Shown here in pieces: positions 1 through 9,923 of a stretch of DNA of 64,000 nt. A program made the translations under genes and the position numbers. This stretch comes from Echinicola rosea (GTDB taxonomy: Bacteria; Bacteroidota; Bacteroidia; Cytophagales; Cyclobacteriaceae), in NCBI RefSeq assembly GCF_005281475.1, contig NZ_CP040106.1, forward strand, positions 1,493,501 through 1,557,500. The letters run 5' to 3'. Under the pieces are notes generated by a model. The model saw only the letters and a program-made list of their open reading frames with translations. It had not been told where the DNA came from and ran no database searches. Position 1 is the stretch's first letter. Each line of letters starts with the position of its first letter.

Positions 1-2
1 AT

Positions 3-1115
3 GAGCTTTTTGAGGTCGAACTTCCCAAGGCTTACCTTGACACTTGGAATATACGACTGAGACCAAAAGATCCGGATCCCATGCAACCGACATTTTGGGA
101 GGTTTTTGTCAATCCATATACAGGTGAAGTGCTGGGTGAAAGGAATTACTTTAAAAGTTTCAGTTATTTTTTGAGAAATATCCATGTGAGACTGTATGAA
201 GCCCAATTTGGTAGGCAATTGGTAGGCCTTGCAGGAATCGCCCTGCTCATATCCACCATCACAGGCCTGCTCATTTACGGGAAATTTACCAAGAAGCAAG
301 AATTCGGTAATATCAGAAAGAAAAACCTGAGGATCACCCAAGCAGATTTACATAAATTCGTCGGCATCACTGCACTCGCTTTTAACCTGGTCATAGCCAT
401 CACTGGTGCATGGCTCGGGCTGCAGGTGTATCTGATGCAAGCTGTTGGCATGGATCAGCCCAATGGCTTTGTACGGAAGGAGAAGCCTTTCACTGTTGAG
501 GAAGATACCAATTATGCATTGGATTATGAGGAAGTATTGGAAACGACAAGAAAGGAGTTTCCTGCGTTGCAGGTATGGAATATCCGTCCGACTACTAACG
601 GGGAAGGCATTATCCAAGTCCTCGGAAACGTTCAAGGCCAAGCCTATGAAAGAAGGTCCAATAAGCTGTTTTTGGATAAAAAGGATTTTAGTGTGCACCG
701 TAAATACAATATTAGTGAGCAAGGTTTGGGAGAAAAGCTTTACTATGTTCAGGAATCGTTTCATTTTGGGGACTTTGGTGGATTGCCACTAAAGTTGCTA
801 TACTGTGTATTGGCAATTGGGTCTTCATTTCTTTCCTTAAGTGGGTTTATCATTTTTCTGGAACGCACCAAAAAGAAGCGTTCGCAGAAGCCCAGTTATG
901 TACCTCTGAAGCCGCTGCTGTTGCGTTGGGGAGCAGGAATGGCTGTATTTATCATTATTGTGGCGATTCTAAGCACCAATTTTGGCATTGCTGTCCCTTC
1001 TTTACTAGTCACGACAGGCATATACGGCTTCTTTATTTATTTGATCATTAAGGCCATATGGAAACGGTATGTCGGTGCAGGACCGTTTTCTGGCACATCT
1101 GATTCTGTGGCATGA
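3..1115 (+). CDS. PepSY-associated TM protein (5' truncated by window edge)
   Basis: This is an inner-membrane protein of the PepSY-associated transmembrane family, often found with siderophore or iron-uptake genes. The reading frame is open from base 3. The ATG at 81 is internal, because the residues before it (a VELP...WNIRLRP stretch) continue the periplasmic PepSY-like part without a break. Visible hallmarks are a transmembrane segment, then a DLHKFVG motif at the start of the next helix, and an ESFHFGDFGG motif before a third helix. Two more hydrophobic helices close the protein. Its stop overlaps the next start as ATGA, so the two are translationally coupled. Its ligand cannot be told from this sequence. 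The N-terminus lies outside the window. Confidence 0.85.
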   Translation, partial: ELFEVELPKAYLDTWNIRLRPKDPDPMQPTFWEVFVNPYTGEVLGERNYFKSFSYFLRNIHVRLYEAQFGRQLVGLAGIALLISTITGLLIYGKFTKKQEFGNIRKKNLRITQADLHKFVGITALAFNLVIAITGAWLGLQVYLMQAVGMDQPNGFVRKEKPFTVEEDTNYALDYEEVLETTRKEFPALQVWNIRPTTNGEGIIQVLGNVQGQAYERRSNKLFLDKKDFSVHRKYNISEQGLGEKLYYVQESFHFGDFGGLPLKLLYCVLAIGSSFLSLSGFIIFLERTKKKRSQKPSYVPLKPLLLRWGAGMAVFIIIVAILSTNFGIAVPSLLVTTGIYGFFIYLIIKAIWKRYVGAGPFSGTSDSVA

Positions 1116-1432
1116 AGGAGAAAATAGACGTTTTACAACAGCACGTTTTAGTCCCTTTGCTTTTGGCATTGGCCTCCATTGCGATGGTGATGGCCCTCTA
1201 TTTTTGTTCTGAGTGGCTCATCAGTGCCGAAGTTCCTGAGGAAACTGCTTTTTTTACCTATGAGGAAGCGGTCTCAAGCCGTGCGTACCAAAGCGAAATG
1301 GGAGGATTTGCCGTGCTGTTTTTGTTGGTCACCGTAAGTTGTATTGGGGCCGTATTCGTGAAGCAGCGCCTTGTTAGTTTTATGGCTGTGGGATTGGCAA
1401 TAGCTGGAATATTCTATTTGGGATTTGGATAA
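1112..1432 (+). CDS. Small membrane protein downstream of PepSY-TM gene
   Basis: This is a 106-residue protein of unknown function with three predicted membrane segments: residues about 12-35, 67-85 and 88-105. A short polar loop between the first two contains an EEAVSSRAYQSE stretch. The start ATG overlaps the stop of the PepSY-TM gene in an ATGA arrangement, so the two are almost certainly co-transcribed and coupled. Siderophore-type operons commonly place a small membrane protein after PepSY-TM, and it may assist that protein. I do not recognise a named family. It ends directly against the stop of the convergent fuconate dehydratase gene, with no spacer. Confidence 0.7.
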   Translation: MKEKIDVLQQHVLVPLLLALASIAMVMALYFCSEWLISAEVPEETAFFTYEEAVSSRAYQSEMGGFAVLFLLVTVSCIGAVFVKQRLVSFMAVGLAIAGIFYLGFG

Positions 1433-2668
1433 TTATCCTTTGAGGTCGGCACTTATGCCCGGTGCTTGAGGGGTTTGATAGCGTCCTTCCATGATACTTA
1501 CAGGATGGACAAAATAGTCGTTAAGATGAGGAATATGCTCCAGCAATAGCGCAGGGTGATCCAGGGCAATATGGTTAAATAGTACCAAGTGTTGATGGAT
1601 TTGACCCATGTCTCCCACATGTGGTACGACAGGCACATTGAATTTTTTGGAAAGCAAACTGATCAGAATAAATTCGGAAATACCACCGACCCGGACGGTA
1701 TCCACTTGATTAAAGCTCATGCATCCCGATTGAAGGAAGTTTTTGAAAAGTATTTTATTGGGTACATGTTCTCCCAGAGCGATTTTAATGGGGACTTCTT
1801 CTGCTAGCCGGACATGGGCTAGGATATCATCCGGATGGGTGGGTTCTTCGATCCAATAGGGGTTTAGCTCATGCAATTCCTTGCAGATCTCAATGGCTTG
1901 GGGGAGGTTCCATTGTTGGTTGGCGTCAAACATGATCTTGGCATGGTCACCGGCGATTTTACGTACCAAGGCAGCCCTTCTGATGTCGCGCGTTGATTGA
2001 GCACTGCCCACTTTTAATTTCATAGCGGTAAAACCCTTGTCCATGGCTTTCTGGATATTCCTGACCACTTGGTCATCCCTGTAATTGAACCAGCCAATGG
2101 ATGTGTCATAGCCAGGGTAGCCTAATGATAGGATTTTTTCCCGTTCTGGTTTGCCACCGTTTTTGGACTGGAGCATTTGGATCACTTCCTCTCGGTTTAT
2201 AATCTCTTCACAGTGAGAGAAGTCCAGCGTGTCCGCCAATGCTTCTGGTGAGAGCGTTATCAAAAGCTTCCATAACGGTACTTGATGTGATTTTGCCCAT
2301 AAGTCAAAGCAGGCATTCACGACCGAAGCCAGTGCTAAGTGTACCACGCCCTTATGCGGTCCGAGCCACCGGAAGTGCGGATCTTCCAACATGGCCCGGT
2401 AGGTTTTGCCAAATTCAGCCATCAATTCGTTGATTTCTTTACCTTGGATATGCTTGGCCAAGTATAAGATAGCATCACAGACCAGATTATTCCCCTCTCC
2501 TAATGTAAAGGCCAGCCCAGTCCCCTCGTGCCCGGTTTCGGTCATGAGCCTACATACGGCATAGGCGTAAGTTGGCTTGCTGTGTATGGCGTCTGAGCCA
2601 GCTCCTCCCTGGAGCGGGAAACGCACATCGTCCGCTGCTATTTTCTTGATCACTGTTGAGCTTTTCAT
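1433..2668 (-). CDS. L-fuconate dehydratase (enolase superfamily)
   Basis: This enzyme is predicted to dehydrate L-fuconate to 2-keto-3-deoxy-L-fuconate in the oxidative L-fucose pathway (EC 4.2.1.68). The N-terminus (ADDVRFP followed by GSDAIHSKP) is typical of the FucD subgroup. The enolase-superfamily site is complete: a KLK pair near residues 217-219, metal ligands in MFDANQQW, WIEEPTHPDD and LGEHVP, and the general-base His in VPHVGDMGQ. I chose the ATG at 2668, giving 411 residues, because it places the conserved N-terminus at its usual position. A TTG at 2713 would add 15 atypical residues. No other fucose genes are adjacent, so the pathway context must lie elsewhere. Confidence 0.85.
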   Translation of the reverse strand: MKSSTVIKKIAADDVRFPLQGGAGSDAIHSKPTYAYAVCRLMTETGHEGTGLAFTLGEGNNLVCDAILYLAKHIQGKEINELMAEFGKTYRAMLEDPHFRWLGPHKGVVHLALASVVNACFDLWAKSHQVPLWKLLITLSPEALADTLDFSHCEEIINREEVIQMLQSKNGGKPEREKILSLGYPGYDTSIGWFNYRDDQVVRNIQKAMDKGFTAMKLKVGSAQSTRDIRRAALVRKIAGDHAKIMFDANQQWNLPQAIEICKELHELNPYWIEEPTHPDDILAHVRLAEEVPIKIALGEHVPNKILFKNFLQSGCMSFNQVDTVRVGGISEFILISLLSKKFNVPVVPHVGDMGQIHQHLVLFNHIALDHPALLLEHIPHLNDYFVHPVSIMEGRYQTPQAPGISADLKG

Positions 2669-3025
2669 CAATAATGCCGTTTCGGATTGGTCTGTGAAAA
2701 ATGGTCTGGTCAATGGATGTCCTTAATTTAACCAAGTTAGTCCGTATGACCTATTTTTTTTGTTGGTTTCCAATAATATTAAGGGAGAATTCGGCTTTTG
2801 CCCAGTGGTTACCAAAAAGTAGCCTAATTGCCTAAAGGTGACGCTGATTTCGGGCAAAAAATCATGTGATTGTCAAGTCCAATAGAAAACCAGCTGCATA
2901 TAATTAATTATTAATGATTTCATAAGCGAAATAAATTGACTTTTTGGCTCATGATTAGTTACTTGAAATTTCCACGATTCAGTTGAGTTCCTGGCAGGAT
3001 AAACTGACATCCAATTCGGGCAGCC
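2669..3025. other. Intergenic region, no gene seen
   Basis: This AT-rich gap lies between the divergent fuconate dehydratase gene and the DUF4919 gene. It must hold both promoters. I could not identify a convincing TAnnTTTG box or any strong hairpin, and no open frame in it looks coding. Confidence 0.5.
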
Positions 3026-3721
3026 ATGAAAAAAGTAGTGATTTTTTGTTTTGTGTTTCTCTATGGCCAAGTTTGCGAGGCGCAGTATTGGGATTTTGAA
3101 AAACCCGACTATGAAAAGATAGCAGAGGCGATTAAAGATGAAGCGTCCCTTATGCATTATCCGCCATTATTGGAGCGGTATCAACGTGCCGATTCGACGC
3201 TTTCCCTGATAGAAATGCGTCACCTATACTACGGCTTTGTGTTTCACCCTGCCTATACCACTGATGAGCCGGTGAAGGTAAAGGATAGCCTTGATGCCGT
3301 CCTTCGGAAGGAAGTGCATCATGATGAAGACCTTAAGCAGATTGTACGCCTGGGGAGTAGAATCCTCGAAAAAAATCCTTTTGACCTGAAAGTGATGAAT
3401 TATCAATTATATGCGGTGGAGCAGCTTAAGGATACCGTAGGAGTTAAAAAAATCACCTTCAAAATGGACATGATCTTTGAGACGTTACTCAGTTCGGGTG
3501 ATGGAGCTACCAAGGAGACTGCCTTTTTTGTAATAGACCCTGCGCACGAGCTGATCTTGATGGAGACGTTGGGTTTGAGGTCGGGAGATAAGCGTCAGGC
3601 GATTGGAAAATATGATTTTTTGGAATTGGCGGCCAACGATATTGGTTTAGAAGGTTTGTATTTTGATCTTAGTCCCCAAAGAAATTTTCTCATAAATTCA
3701 TTACGAAACAATAATCTATAA
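3026..3721 (+). CDS. Secreted DUF4919 family protein
   Basis: This 231-residue protein has a cleavable signal peptide (hydrophobic VVIFCFVFLYG, then CEAQ), so it is exported to the periplasm. The rest matches the DUF4919 type found across Bacteroidota: an N-terminal PDYEKI segment, a central RHLYYGFVF motif and a C-terminal LYFDLSPQ motif. The function of the family is unknown. The start is the first ATG after the intergenic region and gives a normal signal peptide. A small membrane-protein gene follows after 13 bases in the same direction, and the two are probably one operon. Confidence 0.75.
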   Translation: MKKVVIFCFVFLYGQVCEAQYWDFEKPDYEKIAEAIKDEASLMHYPPLLERYQRADSTLSLIEMRHLYYGFVFHPAYTTDEPVKVKDSLDAVLRKEVHHDEDLKQIVRLGSRILEKNPFDLKVMNYQLYAVEQLKDTVGVKKITFKMDMIFETLLSSGDGATKETAFFVIDPAHELILMETLGLRSGDKRQAIGKYDFLELAANDIGLEGLYFDLSPQRNFLINSLRNNNL

Positions 3722-3734
3722 AAGCACCTATTCT

Positions 3735-4241
3735 ATGAAGACCCAGCCCCAAACCTCAAAAGCCTATTTTAAGAACTTAACAATACTTCATGGGATGCTT
3801 TTAGTGGCTCAGATAGCGTTTTTTACTGCCGCTTATTTTTTTACGGACAGGAGTATGGTGAGCAATGAGGAGCTGAATTCCCTGTTCACCTATCTTATTC
3901 CGGTATTGGTTCTTGCAGGAATTGCTGGAAGTAACCTTCTGTTCAGGAAGCAGCTGGCCAAACTCATTGAAACTGATACGCTAAAAGTCAAACTAACCGG
4001 CTACCTGAGCAGCTTGGTGATCAAGTATGCTCTGTTGGAAATCCCCGCGATGCTGTCCATTGTAGCTTATTTTATCACTGCCAATTACCTGTTTTTAGGG
4101 ATGGCCGTCGTGGTTTTGATCGTTTTTGTCCTTGATAGGCCTTCGATGGGCAGGACGATCACTGATCTCCAGCTCAGCATGGCAGAGCGACAAAAAGTCG
4201 AAAACCCTCATGAAGAAGTGGCTGAGGTGAATATTCGATAA
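3735..4241 (+). CDS. Four-helix membrane protein, unknown function
   Basis: This is a 168-residue integral membrane protein. Four hydrophobic segments are visible at about residues 17-38, 52-70, 96-113 and 115-135, and the C-terminal tail is hydrophilic and acidic. I do not recognise a catalytic motif. Proteins of this shape are common in Bacteroidota and are annotated only as hypothetical. It sits 13 bases after the DUF4919 gene and is convergent with the glycosyltransferase gene that ends at 4263. Confidence 0.65.
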   Translation: MKTQPQTSKAYFKNLTILHGMLLVAQIAFFTAAYFFTDRSMVSNEELNSLFTYLIPVLVLAGIAGSNLLFRKQLAKLIETDTLKVKLTGYLSSLVIKYALLEIPAMLSIVAYFITANYLFLGMAVVVLIVFVLDRPSMGRTITDLQLSMAERQKVENPHEEVAEVNIR

Positions 4242-4262
4242 AGTAGAGGCCCTTACAGGGGG

Positions 4263-5774
4263 TTAATAACTATCGGTTTTTACTTCATCGATATGGTGCA
4301 GGTTTTTATAGACTTCTATACTAAATACCCGCACCGTATCCCCACGATAGGTGGCATAATGCGTTTCTTTCAGGATTCGTTGGTCAAATCCGTCCATTAC
4401 CTCGGTACGATCAGCGGTATTCCACTGAATGAAAATACCATCGTAGCCTTTGTTTTCAAATTGGTCAATTCCGGGCCACAGGTCAAACTGGTTTTTTCTC
4501 CTTCCTAAATTGATAGTGTAGGTTTGTGGGTTTCCGTCCACATAAAAAGCCATTTCGGAGGCCAAATGGTAGCTATCACTGAAGATGAAGTGCTTTTCTA
4601 ATGCTAGTGAGTCTATGAGTACATTGATTCTATTCCCCATTTCCCGATAGCCCGCCAGGCGTGCCAAGGGATCCTTGTCAGGGCGAAGTACTTTTCTGAA
4701 ACCGATGGCATCCAGCGGAGCAGGTTTCATGATCAATATCAAAAGAACACCGGAGATAGCTGTGGCGTACACGGCGTACTTTCTCCAGCCTTGGGAGACC
4801 AAAGTCATTACATAGGCCATGGATAGCGGTAGTGTGACATAAGCAAATGCTGGCCAATTGACTTCTACACGCTTGGTAATGGAAATCAAGAAGAACAGCA
4901 TCCAGACCAAGATGGCCGGCAAAAGGTTAAAGAGCATTTTTCTTTCCTTGTACTTGACCAGCCTCCGTATGGCCATGACCAAAAATGGAACAAAAAAGGC
5001 AGAAATGATCCCTAGCTGTCCACCTGCATATTCTGAGATGTATTTGAAGGATTCCCCAAAATCAAAGGGCTTGCTCTCTCCTTCTACCCCTCCCAAGGTA
5101 CCTACGTGCTTAAAAGTGACAAAATCATGCTGGAAATTCCAGATAATGATCGGAATAAAGGATAGCGAGAAAACAAGACAATATACATAAAACCCTTTTT
5201 GCTTCAGCTGTTTATAATCCACCAGCAGCAGGTAAGCAAAAATCAGTGGAATGGCCAGTACCATGGTGTTTTTGGAGAGCATGCCCATGGCACTTGCCAA
5301 GCCGGCATACACCCAGTAGCTGGTCTTCTTCGCTTCGGTGGCACGGTATAGCCAGTAAAAGCTCAATGCCCAGAAAAAAAGCAGGGAAGAATCAGTGGTA
5401 TGGAAAAAGGAGGCCAAGTGAAAATAAGGCATCACCACCAGCATCACAGCTGCCCAAAATCCGATTCTTGGATCCCGGTACATCCGCTGCCCGAGTTCGA
5501 ATATCACCCAAGCAGTACCAGCGGAAAACAGCACGGCACTTAGCCTTACGGCCACATCGGTATTGCCGAAAATCCCCGTAAGGAGGTAATTGTAAACGGC
5601 AATCATCAATGGCTTGGAATAGTAGTTCCAGTCCAGATTTTGAGACCATAGCCAATATTGGGTTTCCTCAGAGAACAGGCTCAGGGAGGTGGTGGCGGTA
5701 AACAGGATCTTAAAAAAGGAAATGATGGCCAATAGTGCAATCAAGTAGATTCTGAGCGGTCTGGTGTCTTTCAT
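4263..5774 (-). CDS. GT39/ArnT-like membrane glycosyltransferase
   Basis: This 503-residue polytopic protein belongs to the GT-C fold family of lipid-linked sugar transferases (PMT_2/ArnT-like). The first periplasmic loop has the family signature (EETQYWLWSQ followed by DWNYYSKPLM), which corresponds to the acidic catalytic loop. About ten hydrophobic helices follow. The C-terminal 150 residues form a soluble periplasmic domain with an IFSDSYHLASEMAFY stretch seen in relatives. It probably transfers a sugar from a polyprenyl-phosphate donor to an envelope acceptor, but the acceptor cannot be inferred. It stands alone on the minus strand with its start at ATG 5774. Confidence 0.8.
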   Translation of the reverse strand: MKDTRPLRIYLIALLAIISFFKILFTATTSLSLFSEETQYWLWSQNLDWNYYSKPLMIAVYNYLLTGIFGNTDVAVRLSAVLFSAGTAWVIFELGQRMYRDPRIGFWAAVMLVVMPYFHLASFFHTTDSSLLFFWALSFYWLYRATEAKKTSYWVYAGLASAMGMLSKNTMVLAIPLIFAYLLLVDYKQLKQKGFYVYCLVFSLSFIPIIIWNFQHDFVTFKHVGTLGGVEGESKPFDFGESFKYISEYAGGQLGIISAFFVPFLVMAIRRLVKYKERKMLFNLLPAILVWMLFFLISITKRVEVNWPAFAYVTLPLSMAYVMTLVSQGWRKYAVYATAISGVLLILIMKPAPLDAIGFRKVLRPDKDPLARLAGYREMGNRINVLIDSLALEKHFIFSDSYHLASEMAFYVDGNPQTYTINLGRRKNQFDLWPGIDQFENKGYDGIFIQWNTADRTEVMDGFDQRILKETHYATYRGDTVRVFSIEVYKNLHHIDEVKTDSY

Positions 5775-6047
5775 GGCATGATTATTTTGGTGGTCACCCT
5801 ATTTGGAGTGCAGCCAACTTGAAGCTACAAATCTGTCGAAAAGCCGTTAAATAAATAGCATTTTTTTAAAATTTTGCTCGAACCGAGGCGTATAAAGTGG
5901 TATAGACGGAAAAGAGGTTTTTTCTCCTTTCATCGAAATGACGCGGTATTTTTTACCTGTGTCGATGATTTTTGCGGTTGACTATCTATGGATTGCCAGC
6001 TGCTATTTTCCGATGAAATCCCTACCTTTGGAACAAAACAGAAAAGG

Positions 6048-6431
6048 ATGGCAAAAAACATTATTTATTCCGAAGAGGCACCTGCACCGATAGGGCCCTA
6101 TAGTCAGGCCGTTTTGGCGGGCAATACGCTTTATATCTCCGGCCAGATAGCGCTAGATGCCCAAACAGGCGAGTTGATCAACGAAAACATTACAGAAGAG
6201 ACCCATGCTGTAATGAAAAATCTGGACGCTATTCTTTCTGCAGCGGGCTATAGTTTTGGAGATGTGGTCAAATGTTCTATTTTTATTAAAAACATGGACG
6301 ATTTTGGTACCATTAACGAAGCGTATGGTCAATATTTTCCATCAAACCCACCAGCAAGGGAAACCGTGGAAGTAAGCAAATTGCCAAAAAATGTACAGGT
6401 AGAGATTTCTTGTATCGCCGTGAAGGCATAA
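6048..6431 (+). CDS. ridA: RidA/YjgF enamine-imine deaminase
   Basis: RidA hydrolyses reactive 2-aminoacrylate and other enamine/imine intermediates released by PLP enzymes in the cytosol. The 127-residue product has the family motifs: an N-terminal APAPIGPYSQAV, SGQIALD, the catalytic Arg in PPARETVEV and the C-terminal EISCIAVKA. I chose the ATG at 6048 because it begins at the usual MAKNIIYSEEAP position. An ATG at 5988 would add 20 residues that have no counterpart in the family. A TACCTTTG sequence at 6023-6030 resembles the Bacteroidota -7 promoter box and would give a short leader for this start. Confidence 0.93.
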   Translation: MAKNIIYSEEAPAPIGPYSQAVLAGNTLYISGQIALDAQTGELINENITEETHAVMKNLDAILSAAGYSFGDVVKCSIFIKNMDDFGTINEAYGQYFPSNPPARETVEVSKLPKNVQVEISCIAVKA

Positions 6432-6454
6432 CCCTCCTGTGGAGGCAGGAAACA

Positions 6455-6946
6455 ATGATCAAATACTTGCCCCATCATAGTGAAGTACTGGTTTCTTCCA
6501 TGACCTGTGAAGAAGTCATCTCACGCTTGGATCATGTCACCAGGGATGTGGATTATTTATCTGATCCCTTAAGTGGCCATGCCAAGGAATGTTTATTTAA
6601 CGGAAAAATAAACGAAGCCTCCTTTCGGCTGTCTATGGCGGTAAGAAAGGCAGATAGCTTTTTGCCGTTAATAAAGGGGAAGCTAGAATCTACCCGGACA
6701 GGCTGTATCATTTTTTTGGATTATCAGCTGTTTCCAGGTTCTTCATTTTTCATGATGTTTTGGTCCATTGTGACCTTGGCAATGGGAATGTTTTTTCTAT
6801 TTGGTGAAGAGCAGCCAGCCTTTGCCATGATCAGTTTTGCGGTGGGAGTGGGGAATGTGGTGTTTGCTTGGTCACACTTCAAGCGAAAAGTCAAACACTC
6901 CCAAGAGATTTTCCATAAAATGCTCAGTCTGCAGAAGAACAGCTGA
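6455..6946 (+). CDS. Two-helix membrane protein, unknown
   Basis: This is a 163-residue protein of unknown function. The first 95 residues are soluble, and they are followed by two adjacent hydrophobic segments (near SFFMMFWSIVTLAMGMFFLF and AMISFAVGVGNVVFAW). A short basic tail comes last. The ATG at 6455 follows a good Shine-Dalgarno (GGAGGCAGGA) placed right after the ridA stop, and it is preferred over the overlapping TTG at 6410. It is likely co-transcribed with ridA. I recognise no conserved domain. Confidence 0.65.
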   Translation: MIKYLPHHSEVLVSSMTCEEVISRLDHVTRDVDYLSDPLSGHAKECLFNGKINEASFRLSMAVRKADSFLPLIKGKLESTRTGCIIFLDYQLFPGSSFFMMFWSIVTLAMGMFFLFGEEQPAFAMISFAVGVGNVVFAWSHFKRKVKHSQEIFHKMLSLQKNS

Positions 6947-7096
6947 TTTTTAAAGGCTGGGTAAAAATTTATTAAGACACAAAATCCGCTTACGCTTATG
7001 GTTTTTGCGGCTCAGGTCGTAATTTAGAGGCACTGTTGGCAAGCCGATTGTGAAAGTAGCGATAGCCAATTTTTGACTAAAATCAATTATAAACAG

Positions 7097-8497
7097 ATGA
7101 AATATAGAGTAGAAAAAGACACCATGGGGCCAGTGGAAGTCCCAGCGGACAAGTATTGGGGAGCCCAGACCCAACGATCCATCAATAACTTTAAAATTGG
7201 GGGTGAGCGTAACCGGATGCCGCTTGAGATTACCCACGCTTTTGCCATCCTTAAAAAGTCAGCTGCACTGACCAATTCCGAGCTAGGGGTGTTGCCACAG
7301 GAAAAGGCAGTTACCATAGCCAAAGTGTGTGATGAGATTCTGGAAGGCAAGTTGGATGATCAGTTTCCACTGGTGATCTGGCAGACCGGATCCGGTACCC
7401 AGTCCAATATGAACGCCAACGAAGTGATCGCCTATCGAGGTCATGTACTGGAAGGAGGGAGCCTAGAGGATGAAAAGAAATCCATCCATCCCAATGACGA
7501 TGTGAACAAATCCCAGTCTTCTAACGATACTTTCCCCACAGCCATGCACATAGCGGCATACAAAATGGTCGTGGAGACCACTATTCCGGGTGTCGAAAAA
7601 TTAAGGGATACCTTAAAGCGCAAGTCTGAGCAGTTTATGGATGTCGTGAAGATCGGCCGGACGCACTTTATGGACGCTACGCCTTTGACATTGGGGCAGG
7701 AATTTTCGGGGTATGTGGCGCAGCTCGACCATGGTCTGAGAGCACTCAAAAACACCCTTGAGCACCTTTCTGAATTGGCTTTGGGCGGTACTGCAGTAGG
7801 GACAGGGCTGAATACGCCTAAAGGTTATGCTGAATTGGTGGCAAAGAAAATCGCTGAATTTTCCGGTCAGCCATTTGTGACCGCTCCCAATAAATTTGAG
7901 TCGCTGGCGGCCCATGATGCCATTGTGGAGACACATGGAGCGCTGAAGCAATTGGCCGTAAGCCTGATGAAGATCGCCAATGATATCAGAATGCTGTCTT
8001 CAGGTCCACGGTCGGGAATTGGTGAGATCCTGATACCTGAGAATGAGCCAGGTTCTTCTATCATGCCCGGCAAGGTAAACCCTACGCAGGCGGAGGCCAT
8101 GACGATGGTGTGTGCCCAAGTGATCGGAAACGATACGGCAGTCTCAGTAGGTGGCTCCAATGGTCATTTCGAATTGAACGTCTTTAAGCCGATGATGATC
8201 CATAACTTGCTCACCTCTGCAAGACTGATAGGGGATGCATGTGTGTCTTTCCATGACAATTGTGTCATTGGCATCGAGCCAAACCGACCATTTATCAAGA
8301 AGCATCTTGAAAACTCCTTGATGCTGGTAACGGCTCTGAATACACATATCGGATATGAAAATGCGGCGGCAATTGCAAAAAAAGCACATAAAGAAGGTAC
8401 TAGCCTGCGTGAAGCAGCCATCGACTTGGACTTGCTTACCAGTGAGCAGTTTGATGAATGGGTAAAGCCTGAAAATATGATCGGTGGGCTGAAATAG
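7097..8497 (+). CDS. fumC: Class II fumarate hydratase
   Basis: FumC interconverts fumarate and L-malate in the TCA cycle without an iron-sulfur cluster. The 466-residue product carries the family landmarks: [11 protein letters not shown] near the N-terminus, [27 protein letters not shown], the catalytic-region [16 protein letters not shown], and the fumarase/aspartase signature [13 protein letters not shown]. The ATG at 7097 ([11 protein letters not shown]) is the family start. The TTG at 7073 seems an artefact of an open frame. The gene stands alone between two unrelated plus-strand genes. Confidence 0.95.
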   Translation: MKYRVEKDTMGPVEVPADKYWGAQTQRSINNFKIGGERNRMPLEITHAFAILKKSAALTNSELGVLPQEKAVTIAKVCDEILEGKLDDQFPLVIWQTGSGTQSNMNANEVIAYRGHVLEGGSLEDEKKSIHPNDDVNKSQSSNDTFPTAMHIAAYKMVVETTIPGVEKLRDTLKRKSEQFMDVVKIGRTHFMDATPLTLGQEFSGYVAQLDHGLRALKNTLEHLSELALGGTAVGTGLNTPKGYAELVAKKIAEFSGQPFVTAPNKFESLAAHDAIVETHGALKQLAVSLMKIANDIRMLSSGPRSGIGEILIPENEPGSSIMPGKVNPTQAEAMTMVCAQVIGNDTAVSVGGSNGHFELNVFKPMMIHNLLTSARLIGDACVSFHDNCVIGIEPNRPFIKKHLENSLMLVTALNTHIGYENAAAIAKKAHKEGTSLREAAIDLDLLTSEQFDEWVKPENMIGGLK

Positions 8498-8623
8498 GTT
8501 TAAATTTCCTTCGCTGGAGGCTCTTGTATAAACTTTATTTTATCCAAATTTTAAAAGGGGGAGTATATTTCGTATTTTACATGAAATATGCTTCCCCTTT
8601 TTTATAACAAAAGAAAATCATTA

Positions 8624-9253
8624 ATGAACATGGTTTCGAAAAACCTTTTGAGAAGTGGCCTAGTGCTAGGAATGATGCTGGCATTAACGATCAATGCCCA
8701 TTCACAGCAGCTATCCAAAGATAAAAAGAAAGCCCTTAAAAAGGAGCTTAAAAGGATGAGTCCAGAGGAATATTGGCAGCTCAAAAACGAACAACAAGAG
8801 CAAAAGGTGGCGATTATAACCCTTGAAAAGGAAAATGAGGCCTTGAAGGAAAAGTTAGCAGAGCAAGCTGAGGATTTAGCCATAAAGCAAGACAAAAACG
8901 AACATCTTGAGGGTGAAAATGAGGCCATGACGAACACCAGATCCAGTGCCACTTCCCCTTCTTCCAGTCCAGTTCCTTCTGGCGAATGGGGAAAAGGGGT
9001 GGTCTTCAGAGTTCAGATTGGAGCTCTTACCGAAGAAGAATACGAAAAAGAAATACCCTCAGGCTTTAGCTTGGATGTAGAGCATAAAGGAGACCTGAAG
9101 CGTATGCTAGTGGGTTATTACAGAGATTATGACGAAGCAGATTCTTTTAAAAAACTGATGCGGAAGCTTGGCATCCGTACTGCTTGGATCGTGCCTTATA
9201 AAGACGGTAAACGAGTGCCGTTAAAAGAGGTCTTGGGTGAAGTGGTAAATTGA
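8624..9253 (+). CDS. Secreted SPOR-domain protein with coiled coil
   Basis: This 209-residue exported protein begins with a signal peptide (LVLGMMLALTINAHSQQ). A strongly charged coiled coil of about 90 residues rich in K, E and Q follows, then a Ser/Pro/Thr linker. The C-terminal SPOR-type domain contains FRVQIGAL and a YYRDYDEADSFKKLMRKLGI stretch. SPOR domains bind denuded peptidoglycan strands, often at the division site. The ATG at 8624 is preferred because it starts an ordinary signal peptide. The ATG at 8588 would prepend 12 residues before it. The gene is convergent with the cyclophilin gene, only 4 bases away. Confidence 0.8.
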   Translation: MNMVSKNLLRSGLVLGMMLALTINAHSQQLSKDKKKALKKELKRMSPEEYWQLKNEQQEQKVAIITLEKENEALKEKLAEQAEDLAIKQDKNEHLEGENEAMTNTRSSATSPSSSPVPSGEWGKGVVFRVQIGALTEEEYEKEIPSGFSLDVEHKGDLKRMLVGYYRDYDEADSFKKLMRKLGIRTAWIVPYKDGKRVPLKEVLGEVVN

Positions 9254-9257
9254 TTTT

Positions 9258-9842
9258 TTAAGGCGTTTCATAGCCAAATTGCTCCAATTCTGATGCGGAC
9301 ATTTCGAGGACGTTTACTTCCATGGTGATGTCTTCGAGAGGAGTGTCGGTGGAGTCAGTAGGAACCTTTGCGATGGCGTCCAGAACGTCCAATCCTTTAA
9401 AGACCTGACCAAATATGGTATAATTATCGTCAAGCCTTGGAATCCCGTCTTTGTCATGTACGAGGTAAAATTGGCAGCCTGCCGAAAGTTTTTCGGGATT
9501 GTCGTCACGGCCAGCTCCTACCGCCCCATAGACATGACGAATGGAATCTACAAATTCAGGTTTGAGCAAATACGGTGAATCTCCGAATCCTGCAGGCGTG
9601 TCGGGACATCCTCCCTGAATCACAAACCCCTCTATGACCCTGTTAAAAGTCAATGAGTCCCAATAATGGGCATTTGCAAGCTGTATAAAGCTTTCCCTGT
9701 GTTGAGGTGTCTCATCATATAGCCAAAAGAGCATTTCCCCCTTTGGGGTAGTGATTTGGCCGATTTGGTATTTCTTTTCTGCGCTCGAGGTACAGGAAAG
9801 AAGGGCGAGGCATGTGCCGAAAATCAGAAGGTAATTTTTCAT
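9258..9842 (-). CDS. Cyclophilin-type peptidyl-prolyl isomerase lipoprotein
   Basis: This 194-residue protein isomerises Xaa-Pro bonds during protein folding in the envelope. It starts with a lipoprotein signal peptide whose lipobox is ALLSC, so it should be anchored to a membrane on the periplasmic side. The cyclophilin domain follows with FNRVIEGFVIQGGCPD, a GAVGAGRDDNPEKLSAGCQFYLV core and a FGQVFKGLDVLDAI segment. The usual FxxQ-type core is replaced by CQFYLV, a common variant in Bacteroidota, so activity is likely but not certain. Its upstream gap contains a possible small ORF on the other strand. Confidence 0.88.
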   Translation of the reverse strand: MKNYLLIFGTCLALLSCTSSAEKKYQIGQITTPKGEMLFWLYDETPQHRESFIQLANAHYWDSLTFNRVIEGFVIQGGCPDTPAGFGDSPYLLKPEFVDSIRHVYGAVGAGRDDNPEKLSAGCQFYLVHDKDGIPRLDDNYTIFGQVFKGLDVLDAIAKVPTDSTDTPLEDITMEVNVLEMSASELEQFGYETP

Positions 9843-9923
9843 GCTATGAATCTAACCAATAGATGCTGGGAAAGCTATAAAGGATCGATGAAAATGTTTT
9901 ACCTATTGATATGATTACCTGAT